DNA of 64,000 nt, taken from assembly GCA_021613375.1 (NCBI GenBank), contig CM038720.1, positions 7,567,462-7,631,461 of the forward strand. Direction: 5' to 3'. Under the pieces are notes generated by a model. The model had not been told where the DNA came from and did not search any database. It saw only the letters and a program-made list of their open reading frames with translations. The position numbers and the translations under genes were made by a program. Of the stretch, positions 1-10,344 are shown piece by piece; position 1 is the first letter of the stretch, and each line of letters opens with the position of its first letter. Source of the stretch: Megaleporinus macrocephalus. Its lineage: Eukaryota; Chordata; Actinopteri; Characiformes; Anostomidae.

Positions 1-703
1 TATATTAAGTCAATGGAACCCAACTTTTTCCAATTTTGGAGCATTTCTATTGGTCCATTCGTCGTGCAATGTTCACACAATGTAAACAGCAGCTGGTGTG
101 TTTAAATAATACTGAAAAATAAACAATGACAACAATGAGGAAGCATGTTTTTTTATTGGACAGCGACGATATGGAATTTTGCTGATGGTAAAACCAAGTC
201 TCCAAATCTTCTTTGGGGACTATTTTGCCATAGAGTGCGAGTTCTTGTACCCTTCCACCACGAATAGATTAAAATAAATGGATTAAAATACATTTTGGTC
301 CAAATTTTCATCACAAAACTATCATAAATAACCATTTCATGTAAGAGCCTTTTGTAGTTACAGAGGTGGACGTCTGGTTCCATTCACCACCACTGTAAAC
401 CATTCTGACTCTGCAGGTTTCTCCAGAACACAGCCTTTCACTCCAGTCCAGTCTGAATGACTGAATGATATGTTGTTTATTGAAGTGTGGAATAAATTTG
501 AAATAATGATTTCCCCTTGAAATACCATTAAGTGGGACTAGTGCGCCCCCTAGCGTTCACCTCGTTCCTTCACCCAGATGAAGTTATGTGGTTCCAACTT
601 CCGTATAGGTCAAAATCCGAGTCTGTTCTTTTTTTTTTCCCCAAATAACTATGAACTCGACCACAGGGTCCACCTGAGTCCACCAAGCAGGGTTGAGGAG
701 GAC

Positions 704-1310
704 ATGCCCGAAGACATGGCAGATGTAGCTGTTTCTCTGGCTGTCCTGGTGGGAACCGTGCTGATCTGCGAGGCAGCGAGGAGGTCAGCCAAAGCGCTCT
801 GCCGCAGAGGGGACTACTGCCCGTACCTGGTGGAGGTCTTGTCCACGCTCCAGCTGTGCGCATGCTCGCAAGAACTTAAGCTGCTGGCCGAAAGTGGCCG
901 CGTCGAGCCGCACACGGGGCTGACGCTTATTTACCTGATCACCGTCGTCCACGTCTCAACTTTCCACGGCGCGCTCTGTAACCCCTCGGCCGCTCTCGAG
1001 CTGCTGTGCCGCGGGTCTCTCCGCCCCTCCGCCTCCTCGGCGTTGATCGCGTGCCAGCTGAGCGCGGCGTGGCTCTCGCGCTATGCCGCGTCGTACCTCT
1101 GGTCGTTCGGACTGTCCGACATGCACCTCGCGCACAAAGCCAATGGATATAAATGCTTGAACCCCATCAACGCCTCGCTGCCCGCTGCTGCGGCCGTGGA
1201 GATGACCTGTGCGTTCGTCATGCAAGCTACGGTCATGAACCTCGGCTTCTTCGTGGAGAACTTAAGAGTGCACGTGATAGCTGCTGTTATCACGAGCCTG
1301 GCTTTTGCAG
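704..1310 (+). CDS. aqp11: aqp11 coding exon 1
   Basis: Encodes residues 1-202 and ends ITSLAFAG| at donor g|gtatgc (phase 1). It holds the first pore motif as Asn-Pro-Ser. The donor is followed within about 30 bp by an inverted-repeat element filling the start of intron 1. Confidence 0.92.
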
Positions 1311-2840
1311 GTATGCCACAGTGGACACCAATGAACAAAAGAATTTGTAGTTCATCTGATTCTCTGTATACTTTATTACCCTGTTCTTCAATGGTCAGGA
1401 CCCTCACAGGACCACCACAGAGCAGGTATGATTTGGGTGGTGGGTCATTCTCAGCACTGCAGTGACTCGGATGTGGTGCTGGTGTGAGTGGATCAGACAT
1501 AGCAGTGCTGCTTAAGTGTCACTGCTGGACAGAGAACAGTGTCCTGTGGGCGGCGTCCTGTGTCCACTGATGATGAAGGACTAGAGGAACTACTGTCTCT
1601 GACTTTACATCTATAAGGTGGACCAGCAAGTAGTAGGAGTGTCTAATAGAGTGGACAGTGAGTGGACACAGTGTTTAAACACTCCAGCAGCAGCACTGCT
1701 GCGTCTGATCCACTCACACCAGCACAACACACACTACTAACACACCACCACCACCATATCAGTGTCACTGTAGTGCTGAGAATGGCCCACCATCCAAATA
1801 ATACAGACTTAACAATAAATGGTTGTGGAAACGTTGAACTTTAAACGTTGTATCAACATAATGTCCAACATTCTGCCTTTGGAAGCACTTCATTACATTT
1901 ATACAAAAAATATAAATATAAAATAAGTATAAACATAAAAATATAAAGTTGTTAATAGAGTTTTTTCCTCTCCCGTAAAATTTTAAGCTATGTTTTATTC
2001 AAGGTTGAAAGACTGATGTTGAAACAACGTTGCCATATCAATTAGTTCAGTATTCAAAATCAACACCAAGTCCATTGTTGATTTAACCAAAACATTAACA
2101 TTGATTCAACATTGATTCAATGTTGAAATGCCAGCTGGGGGAGTTCCTAATACAGAGTGTGGCTGGTGTGTATAAAAGAGTGCAGTGAGACGTGCGACAC
2201 ACTCGTTTGTTCTCTCTTCTTCTTCCAGGCGGCAGCTTTACTGGAGCAGTTATGAATCCAGCTCTGGCATTTTCCCTACAGTTTCCCTGCTCGGGGCACA
2301 GTTTCCTGGACTACGCATTCGTCTTCTGGTTGGGGCCCATTTTAGGTAAAACTGTGCTACTCTGGCTCCATTCAGGCAAATCGGATTTGTTTCTTTAATC
2401 AGATCTTATGAGATGACTGTCCACACCTTCATTTGCAAAGGATCAGTGTGGTCAGACATCACCAACCTGTCTGCATGTGCTAGAGTGTCCAGACTGAGAC
2501 GCATCTGTAAACATATGAATTGGAATCAAATTCAAATCCAAATGTGGTTTGGATCAGATTTTCAAAAATCTGTATTTGCCTTCCAGACTATTAAAAATCT
2601 GGATATACCAAAAAGTCTGATTTCGGTTGGCAAGCCAATCAAGGCCTTTGTGTCCATCTTGGATTAATAGATTAATATTTCCAGCTTTTTTCAGACTTTA
2701 ATAACTGTTCACACTGTCATTTGCAAAGGATCAGATCAGATTTCAGTGTCCAGGCATCATCAACCTGTCTGCATGTGCATCTGTAAACATATGAATTGGA
2801 ATCCATCATGTGGTTTGGATCAGACTTAAAAAAAGAATTT

Positions 2841-2939
<99 letters not shown>

Positions 2940-3615
2940 ACCTCTACACTGTGTGACTGAAGGCTATTTCTGTGTATAAGTTGAGTTACTATATCATGGA
3001 TTTTTAATCAGACACCCTTAACTATAACCTAATATTTTAAGAATGTTAAAGGACAATTCCACCCATTTTTCAAAATGTCTGACTAATTCAATGACTGAGA
3101 TGTAAATACAGTCATTCAGTGTGGTGGAGTGTAGAGAAACTCAGATGTCTTCACAGTGGTGGTCATAGGAACCAGAGGTCAGCGTGTCTAAAAATAAAAT
3201 AAATCCCAAAATAATTCTGAAGAACTTTTCTTAGCGGACTACTTTGCCTTACAACACTCTGTATGTACCACCTGTTTCCCTCCGCCATGAAAGGAGTAAA
3301 ATAATAGTATGTATAATAGTAAGTGCTAAAATTTTAATTTAATAAATTTTATATTAGGCCAAAACTTTATCACAAATATACATTTTTAGATTAGACTCAT
3401 CAGATGTCTGGTTCCTATCACCACCATTACTGGTTCCTGACGGAAGTACGCTGACTCAGAAGCATTTCACATCAAACCACTCTGAATGACTTTGTTTATG
3501 TCTCAACCATTTAATTGTGTGGTGGAGTTTCCCTTTCGGTACTATACAAACCAGTAAAACCAGAAAACAGTGTTAAATTAACAAAAGTACAAAAACCCTA
3601 TATCTGAGTGTACTT

Positions 3616-3694
<79 letters not shown>

Positions 3695-3866
3695 CCAAAT
3701 GCAGTTGCCAGTGGATTTTTATTATTAGTTTTTATTATTACTATTATTTAATTTTATCTGAAGTCATATGTTTGTTTGCCACCTTCTAGGTACAGCCAGT
3801 GCAATAGCAGCATTCGAGATTATTCCTTCTTTATTGAAGAGAAATGATGGGAAGAAAGTCCAGTAG
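704..3866 (+). CDS. aqp11: Aquaporin-11 (superaquaporin), three coding exons
   Basis: Joined exons 704-1310, 2229-2345 and 3790-3866 give 266 aa (human AQP11: 271 aa). AQP11 is an endoplasmic-reticulum channel for water, and reportedly glycerol and peroxide, belonging to the divergent superaquaporin subfamily. Exon 1 encodes the N-terminal hydrophobic segments with [12 protein letters not shown], the first pore box as CNPSAA, and the family-like [13 protein letters not shown] and KCLNPI. Exon 2 encodes [19 protein letters not shown] with a canonical NPA box. Exon 3 encodes the last membrane segment and the basic tail KRNDGKKVQ. Both introns are GT-AG and phase 1. The Met at 704 (MPEDMADV) is chosen; Met at 716 (MADV) is equally possible. 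An in-frame ATG at 578 would add 42 residues unlike the family. Identity rests on motif order, length and the clns1a-rsf1 neighbourhood. Confidence 0.93.
1338..1795. mobile_element. Inverted-repeat MITE in aqp11 intron 1
   Basis: Two arms, about 1446-1520 (CATTCTCAGCACTGCAGTGA, GCTGGTGTGAGTGGATCAGA) and about 1690-1790 (their reverse complements), with AGTGTCCTGTGGGCGGCGTC between. Further copies or fragments: 12190-12490, 15470-15890, 41055-41300. Confidence 0.7.
1800..2145. mobile_element. TTGAAACAACGTTG-type palindromic element, aqp11 intron 1
   Basis: Dense in overlapping GTTGAAAC / GATTCAAC words and ends ATGCCAGCTGGGG. A second copy at 23185-23620 (clns1a intron 2) has the same order of blocks. 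No coding content. Confidence 0.6.
2229..2345 (+). CDS. aqp11: aqp11 coding exon 2
   Basis: 117 bp between acceptor ttccag and donor g|gtaaaa, phase 1 at both ends. It encodes [16 protein letters not shown], which contains the second NPA box, and continues to FWLGPILG. Confidence 0.93.
2405..2830 (+). repeat. Two-copy direct repeat in aqp11 intron 2
   Basis: CATTTGCAAAGGATCAG, CCTGTCTGCATGTGC and AAACATATGAATTGGAATC occur in the same order at about 2430-2530 and 2716-2803, a period near 285 bp. A (TA)n tract follows at 2845. Confidence 0.65.
2845..2933. repeat. (TA)n microsatellite
   Basis: Nearly pure alternating TA in aqp11 intron 2. Confidence 0.95.
3048..3537. mobile_element. MITE with AAGGGGAATTCCACC-type ends, aqp11 intron 2
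   Basis: Left end TTAAAGGACAATTCCACCCA and right end GGTGGAGTTTCCCTTT are inverted partners. The interior carries GTCTGGTTCCTATCACCACC and AAACCACTCTGAATGAC. The family recurs throughout the window, often as fragments (330-530, 22680-23180, 24640-25180, 25950-26065, 26587-27120, 31490-31600, 54165-54260, 55195-55335, 63300-63350). Confidence 0.65.
3619..3691. repeat. (TA)n microsatellite
   Basis: Pure TA tract ending exactly where the duplicated aqp11 intron-exon segment begins (3691). Confidence 0.95.
3790..3866 (+). CDS. aqp11: aqp11 terminal coding exon 3
   Basis: The acceptor is cttctag. The exon reads [19 protein letters not shown] and ends GKKVQ with stop TAG at 3864-3866. A decayed second copy of this exon with its 3' intron sequence lies about 1.9 kb downstream (5599-5790). 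Confidence 0.9.
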
Positions 3867-4239
3867 TGAAGGGGCCAAGAAGAAGAGCCAAGAACGTCTA
3901 CCTCCGTGTTGAAATGTATCTTCAGTGATTTAGTCTTAATCTGCAGACACTAATATTCAAATCATTTAATATTTGCAGACACTAATGTTTCAATCAGCAG
4001 GGTTATAGGGCTGGAGAAAAGCCTGAGAAGTGATATTTACCTGTTAATTTTACTATAAAATCTATGGTGAACTGAAGTAATGAGATTAATATACTTTTAT
4101 TGGTAACTGTTGTATTACCTGGAGATTTTAATGCTACCTGGAGCAAAGCTTGACAGGGGAAGACCCTTCCCTAAAATTATTAGTGGACCTTAAAGTAGAA
4201 ACTTGGTGCAAGATAATAGAATTGCCTTCTCTTTCTGAT

Positions 4240-4245
4240 AATAAA
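4240..4245 (+). terminator. Candidate aqp11 poly(A) signal
   Basis: An AATAAA hexamer about 375 nt after the aqp11 stop. It is the first good hexamer in the right orientation that I noticed; use is inferred. Confidence 0.35.
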
Positions 4246-4458
4246 TTAATAATAGTGTCACTAGGGGTGGGCAATACAGCAACAGTATAGCATCGCAAAG
4301 TCATTTTCTTGATATAAAATTAACAAAGTCTTGGCACAATTGCCTTTTGAGCTTTTAGAGATTTCATGATTTCCAACCCCACAAATCTTTCATTACTAGT
4401 TCTTCTCCACATTATTAGTCATATATGTTTTTTAATTAATTTTTAATTACTACAAATC

Positions 4459-4875
4459 ATTGTGTTTTGGTTGGCTTATAATGAGCTCTTCTTATCTACA
4501 TAGCAGTGGGTCTTTTTCCCACCAGCAACTGCCATCGCCATGTTTCTACAGTAGCCCAGAACAGAACCACACACTGGCTGTAGAGAGTGACCTTCACGCT
4601 TCATGGTTTTTCACTGAAGTGGCAGCTTGTCTTTGGTGGTGCTACAGCACCGGCTCTTAAACGTAGAAAGAAGAAGACCCCATGTCTTATTTATATTTAC
4701 CTCTTTGCATGAAATATTAATAGCCTATAAAATATAAAAAACCTATTTCGATGGCTTAAATCTCCTTATCAAGAATACTACCAGTTAACAGTGAGGAAGC
4801 TTCTTGTACCAATTTCCCAGTTCCACCTTAAATGTTGGCACCAGAATGTAAGAGCTGGAGCTTATACACTGCTCC
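4459..4875. repeat. Composite dispersed repeat containing a short palindrome
   Basis: GCCATGTTTCTACAGTAGCC, GACTGTAGAGAGTG-like words and, about 250 bp on, AGTTCCACCTTAAA. The same order is found at 63440-63770, so the two are copies of one longer element. Confidence 0.55.
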
Positions 4876-5159
4876 ATAAGACACCAGCTGTTAGGAAATA
4901 GCAGTGCAATCAACTGATGCTTATCAGTCAATGGCATAAATCAACACAACACATCAAATTAAACACATTAAATATCTAGATTTGTAAGCCAAGCACTAAC
5001 TGTATCTTTAGAACCCCATAGGTGTGCTAGCACAATTACAGAGGTGGGTTTTTTTAAACCAGATTTGATATTTCTGGATTAAACTGAAGGCTGAGCTATA
5101 ATACGCAAGGTTTGACACTGCTGGCAGCAAATTAGAAATCAATAAATCAATCAAAAAAT

Positions 5160-5860
5160 ATTAGCACAATGATTTTTCTTCAGTATTGCACATACTATTA
5201 TGAACTAACTGAAGTTCAGGAGGAGGATTATGCCAAAACCCCTCCTCCATCCAAGCTAATGTCTTATAAATGTCCCTACCTTCCGTTTCCATTATGGTAG
5301 CCGTACAAGTTATACCATAGGATGGCTCGGTCTTCGAGTTCCAGGCAGAAGCCATCCAGAACTCAAGCCCTCAAGTTCTCAAAGTTTTCTCCCCAATCAG
5401 TCGCAACTTGTATTACCACCAACTCCAGTTCACAAGGCCTAATTATGCTGGCTTCGTAATGAGTACTAATAAGTATTAAATAAGTACTAATAATAAAATC
5501 CGAACATAAAAAATAACAAACATAATGGTATATAGGTTTGTATTATCATATGGTTATCAAAGCCCAAGCACAAGGTTCTGTCCATTAGCATTATTAAATT
5601 CACCAACTGCAGTTGCCAGTGGATTATTATTAGTTTTTTTATTATTATTATTGTTTAATATTTATCTCAAGTCATATAAACCCATGTTTGGTTTCTTCTA
5701 GGTACAGCCAGAGCAGTATCAGTATTAGAAATTCTTTATTGCAGAGAAATTTTTATATGAAGACAATACAGTAATTAGTTGTCCTTTGTATCACCACCAA
5801 ATGTAACCCCTAGTCCGAACTAAGGCCTAATTTTGCTCACGTCCTAATAAAATGTGCATT
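5160..5860. other. Locally duplicated AT-rich intergenic stretch
   Basis: Besides the aqp11 exon 3 copy, 5390-5475 and 5775-5855 share blocks (TTGTATTACCACCAA against TTGTATCACCACCAA; AAGGCCTAATTATGCT against AAGGCCTAATTTTGCT), so the area has been rearranged by repeated short duplications. No gene recognised. Confidence 0.5.
5599..5790 (+). pseudogene. Decayed tandem copy of aqp11 exon 3 and flanking intron
   Basis: From ttcaccaactgcagttgcca onward this repeats 3691-3866: about 100 bp of intron ending cttctag, then an exon-like stretch at 5702-5760. The copy keeps the acceptor and opening residues (TARAVSVLEIL against [11 protein letters not shown]), then diverges and meets TGA at 5758-5760, before the basic tail. 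Downstream agreement (AGAAAT, GAAGA, CAGTA blocks) runs past the stop. It could act as an alternative last exon in principle, but decay is likelier. Confidence 0.7.
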
Positions 5861-6741
5861 TAGTCTGTGTTTTTTTTCTAAGTACTAATAATATACTCCA
5901 AAAAAAGCACCGTGGCGTAACTTTATAAGCAGGATAAATCTTGGTCGTACTGCCCACCACTAAGTGTAACTTGTAAAACTGGTCAGCTTTGAGAAATTGG
6001 AGACCCGCCAGCCTGAGTGTTCCAACAACGACACACAGGCAGAGTGGGGTCCTAAAAAAGCACAACACTACTGGATCCTTTAAAGATGCACTCCAGCAGA
6101 AAACGACCCACATACAGTATGTTTAAGGTCTGAGCGCTGGAGTGACTCTGGAGTGGTCATTTAATACTTTCTTAATACAACTCTAGGAATATTTTAATTT
6201 CTTCTTAAAGTGATTGTGTCTGTTTTAATAAACAGTTATAAAGAATTGTCTGTTTTACAGCTGAAACCTATTAATGGACCAATGAATAAATATAATAAAC
6301 AATATACTGTACCAACCTGTATGTGTTCAGCTTCTTGTTTTAACAGGACATTATTAAAAAGATGGTTCATGAAGGATTCTGTAATAAAGACACTACTTTG
6401 GACCCAAGATTCTTCATTGTTTTGGATTGCATAGACAGAAATAAAGAAATAAAGTAGTCTAGCTTCAAATATTCCAGAACACATATTGTACTGGCAGCTC
6501 CTTCTTGCTTGTATGCTACCAACGGAGCGGGTGTAAAAACAACCAGTCTGATGCGACAAATTCTTCAAACTCAAATCCTTATTAAAAAAACATGTTTACT
6601 GATGAATGCATTAAAATACAAAGAAGACATCAATAATCTAAGCTGTACATTTCTCTAATGATCGAGGTCTTAATTGGTTGGTCGGTCAGAAAACTATCAC
6701 TTCCACTCGACCATCTAATTCAAGATTGCACTTTTCTTGTG

Positions 6742-6788
<47 letters not shown>

Positions 6789-6999
6789 TATACTCAAACT
6801 CAAGTACACCCCTAGTGGTTAAACCCATGGACTTTGCAATGATGAACTAACATTTCTTACTACGTGAATTTACATAAGTATGCATCCCAAATAGTATTTT
6901 ACAAACGATAATTTCACAAAAACACATTTCTCAATATGGCTCTTGACACACATTCCAGCAAGACATTTTGGCCATGGGTGCCCAAACTTTTGCATGCCA

Positions 7000-7740
7000 C
7001 TGTTAATGGTTCTTTGCATGGTGAAATAGTTCTTCAGACTGATGGAGAATGTGTTGTATATGGTTCCACATAGAACATTGGCACCAAAAGGGATTGTGCG
7101 GTTGTTTTGATGTCAAGCTTGAAACAATGAAGGAACAATATTTGATACGCATATGGATATGTACAATCTCTATATCATTGCATTCCAAAGAAAAACGTAT
7201 CTCTAGTGTTTGGCGATTTGCATTTTTCTATCATTTGATTCTTTCATTTGAACACGACAGCTGCTCTTTATATCCTGTGAAAGTTTCATGACGAATGGAC
7301 CAATAGAAGTGCTCCAAAATCACTTGGAGGAAAATCTATTGACTTCCATTGAAAGTTAAGAAGGTTTTTGTACTCTAGTGTAAAAGTTACTATTTTGGAG
7401 TTATTGGGGTCTTTTTGGATTGCGACGAAATACAAGGCAACTGGAGAACCATTCCATCATGCAAGTAAGTCTAAATGGGTCTATATAGAACCATTGTCTT
7501 TACTAAAGAACCCTTAAAGAACCATCCGTGTAATTTAAGTGACGAAAACTATTTCGCCATACAACTGGGAACGCAGCCATCACCAAGCCATCTAATGGAC
7601 AACAAGATCGATTGCCATTTTCAAAAAAAGTATTAATTAATATTGGGTTGATTTTGGGTTGAGTTTGTCTAAATGGGTCCATATAGAATCACTGTCTTTA
7701 CCAAAGAACCCTTGAAGAACCGTCTTTTAAAGATGGTAGT
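7000..7740. repeat. Dispersed AAGAACCNTT-type repeat cluster
   Basis: GGTTCCACATAGAACATTGG, TATAGAACCATTGTCTTTAC and AAAGAACCCTTAAAGAACCA. Related copies at 10985-11410 and 13060-14120; the latter is split by the hAT-like element at 13174. Confidence 0.6.
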
Positions 7741-7755
7741 CTAATGGTGTAAGCC

Positions 7756-7757
<2 letters not shown>

Positions 7758-7841
<84 letters not shown>
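7758..7841. repeat. (TA)n microsatellite
   Basis: 84 bp of uninterrupted TA; source of spurious Ile-Tyr peptides on both strands. Confidence 0.97.
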
Positions 7842-7843
<2 letters not shown>

Positions 7844-7959
7844 CACACAGCTAATATAACAGTTAACGTAGAACAGGAGACACTTAGCCACAAAGAAATA
7901 AGAAATGTGTTTGTCTGTCGGACAGGAAGGAGTGTTCCAGCCAAAGCTCTCCACAGTTT

Positions 7960-9205
7960 CACCCTGTAATTACTCCAGACATCTCCGGGGGGAAAGTTGA
8001 GCTGGGTTTCCTGGGCAGGCTGACATCAGTGGTTTAAGATTTTATCCTTTAAATCGTGCAGTGGAAAAAAAAGAAAGAAAAAACCCACCGCAGACTCTCC
8101 CCACCCTTGGACTGCAGAAGTCATCTCAGGCTTTCGACTGAAGTGAGTATTAGTAAATATTTAAAGATACTGCACTATTAAACAAAAAAAGTGTTTGAGT
8201 CTGCTGCGTTGAGCATATTCCAGGAATATGGACTCTGGAGAGGAGTTAAGCACCGCGCCAGTTCAAGACCACAGTCATGTTTCTCATTTCCAGCTAAGAC
8301 AGCCATTATGCACACGTTATTAATTTTTCAGGAGATTAGATAGTCTACTTATATAAGGACGGGGAAAAAACAGGAGTTTCCAAAAGTTGGGACTTCTAAC
8401 AACCACCTGGAAGACCTGGGGCACGGTCAATCTCCAAAAACGTTGTTGTTTCAGAGTTTTCCGTTCTTTAATTAGTGAGTTAAGTGTGATTCAATCAGCA
8501 CCAACATGTTTAAATCAGCTGTACAGACTGGACTGTTTAATCAGATGTTGTATCTTAGCTTTTTACGGGCAGAATGAAGAGCGAGACCAGTTCAGAGAAA
8601 AAACTTCTGTTCGAAGGGCTGCAGTACCAACGTTCTCTGAGCTGGCTAACCCTGGTCCTAATGATGTCTTTGACTGCTTGTCTTATGTAGGGCTGCGTAT
8701 TTGCTTTTTCTGGCCCACCAGTACACCTGGCTACGTTATTCTTTTGGGTAGAGTGGTTCTCAAATAGAAGTTCCCAATATAACGCTGCAGGCTATATGGC
8801 CCTATATGGTGGGGGTCCCAAAAAGCCCTGACCTTCCCGTGAGCTTGGAGCCTTCTATCTAATAAGATTAATACAAGCTATAAGTTATATATATATATAT
8901 ATATAAAAGACACAACACAGGCATAGATCAAATAGTGAGCACAATATAGCATGTCTTACAGTAGACCTTCATTTTAGATGATGTTGAAGAGGATTGTTCC
9001 CATATTTTAACGGGAATAAAATGGGAATATTCAAAGTTGAGAAACATACATATAGTTTGTATAAAACATACTGAAGCATAATCTCGGCTAAAATAATTAG
9101 ATATGATACCAAAACAGTTGAATAGCAAAGCTGCTAGCCACACTGAAGAGCTATTGAGACCACCTCCCCTGCATGCACTGTTCATTCCTCCATCACATGT
9201 ACAGC
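7960..9205. other. Intergenic, no gene recognised
   Basis: Mixed single-copy and AT-rich sequence with a short (TA)n at 8886-8905. Open frames are short and lack recognisable domains. Confidence 0.5.
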
Positions 9206-9208
9206 ATG

Positions 9209-9797
9209 GGGTCTCAAAACCTAGTGAGCTCCTACATAGGCAGCAAAAATCATAGTATGCGCTCCTGACATGTAGACTGTCCCAATTCTTACATACCTTA
9301 AACATGCTGCTACTGAGAAACCTTAATTAGACCTGATTTTAAAGAAGCATTGAACACTTCCTCAGCCGCTAAGACAACCTTATGATGCAGCACAGGCTAG
9401 TCTAGAAGCAGTGAAGTGGTTTTAAAATGTAAGTCATTTTGATTCTCTCTGGAGTTTTAATGTGTTTCTGGTCATATAATCACACAAAACAGTATTTTAT
9501 TATCAACTCTGTAACGAGATCTTCACCATTTAGCAGTTTTATACTCCAGACATTAGCATTTATGCTAGCGGATTTTTAAACCTCGGTCTATTGTTTTGGA
9601 TGTCGGCTGGTAACTTAGCAACCAGCTAAACAACCCGTCGCGTGCTGCAGCCGGCGGGAACAAGCTGTGACGCAGTCTCTCTCTAACTAGAGCGTGTCAG
9701 TAATCTGTTTTATGAGGAGAGATGAGGAGAGAACGCTACTACTTACACAGCTGCCTACATAGACAGCCTACTTAGACACTCACTAGGATTTGAGACA
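9209..9797. mobile_element. TIR element, copy A (GTCTCAAAYCCTAGTGAG ends)
   Basis: About 590 bp with inverted ends (GTCTCAAAACCTAGTGAGCT and CACTAGGATTTGAGAC). No transposase. It adjoins a second copy directly. Confidence 0.7.
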
Positions 9798-9799
9798 CA

Positions 9800-10340
9800 C
9801 CCCTAGTGAGGGTCTACATAGGCAGCATTTAAAATCATAGTATGCGCTCCTGACATGTAGACTGTCCCAATTCTTACATACCTTAAACATGCTGTCTACT
9901 GAGAAACCTTATTTAGACCTGATTTTAAGGAAGCATCGAACACTTCCTCAGCCGCTAAGACAATCGAAATAATGTGAGTTATTTTGATTCTCTCTGGTGT
10001 TTTAATGTGTTTCTGGTCCTATAATCACACAAACAGTATTTTATTATCAACTCTGTAACGAGTTCTTCACCATTTAGCAGTTTTATACTCCAGACATTAG
10101 CATTTATGCTAGCGGATTTTTAAACCTCGGTCTATTGTTTTGGATGTCGGCTGGTAGCTTAGCAACCAGCTAAACCACCGGTCGTGTGCTGCAGTGGGCG
10201 GGAACAAGCCGTGACGCAGTCTCTCTCTAACTAGAGTGTCTCAGTAATCTGTTTTATGAGGAGAGATGAGGAGAGAACGCTGCTACTTACACAGCTGCTA
10301 CCTAGACAGCCTACTTAGGCACTCACTAGGGTTTGAGACA
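9800..10340. mobile_element. TIR element, copy B, tandem to copy A
   Basis: Starts CCCTAGTGAGGGTCTACATA, missing the outermost bases, and repeats copy A closely, for example GCGCTCCTGACATGTAGACT and GCTAGCGGATTTTTAAACCT. Confidence 0.7.
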
Positions 10341-10344
10341 CAAC

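Noticed and set aside
578..703. N-terminal extension of aqp11 from ATG 578
   Set aside because: Includes a T-run (FFFFF) and no family similarity; the family length fits a start at 704 or 716.
2167..2180. TATAAAAG as a promoter
   Set aside because: It lies inside aqp11 intron 1, about 50 bp before exon 2; no evidence of an internal start.
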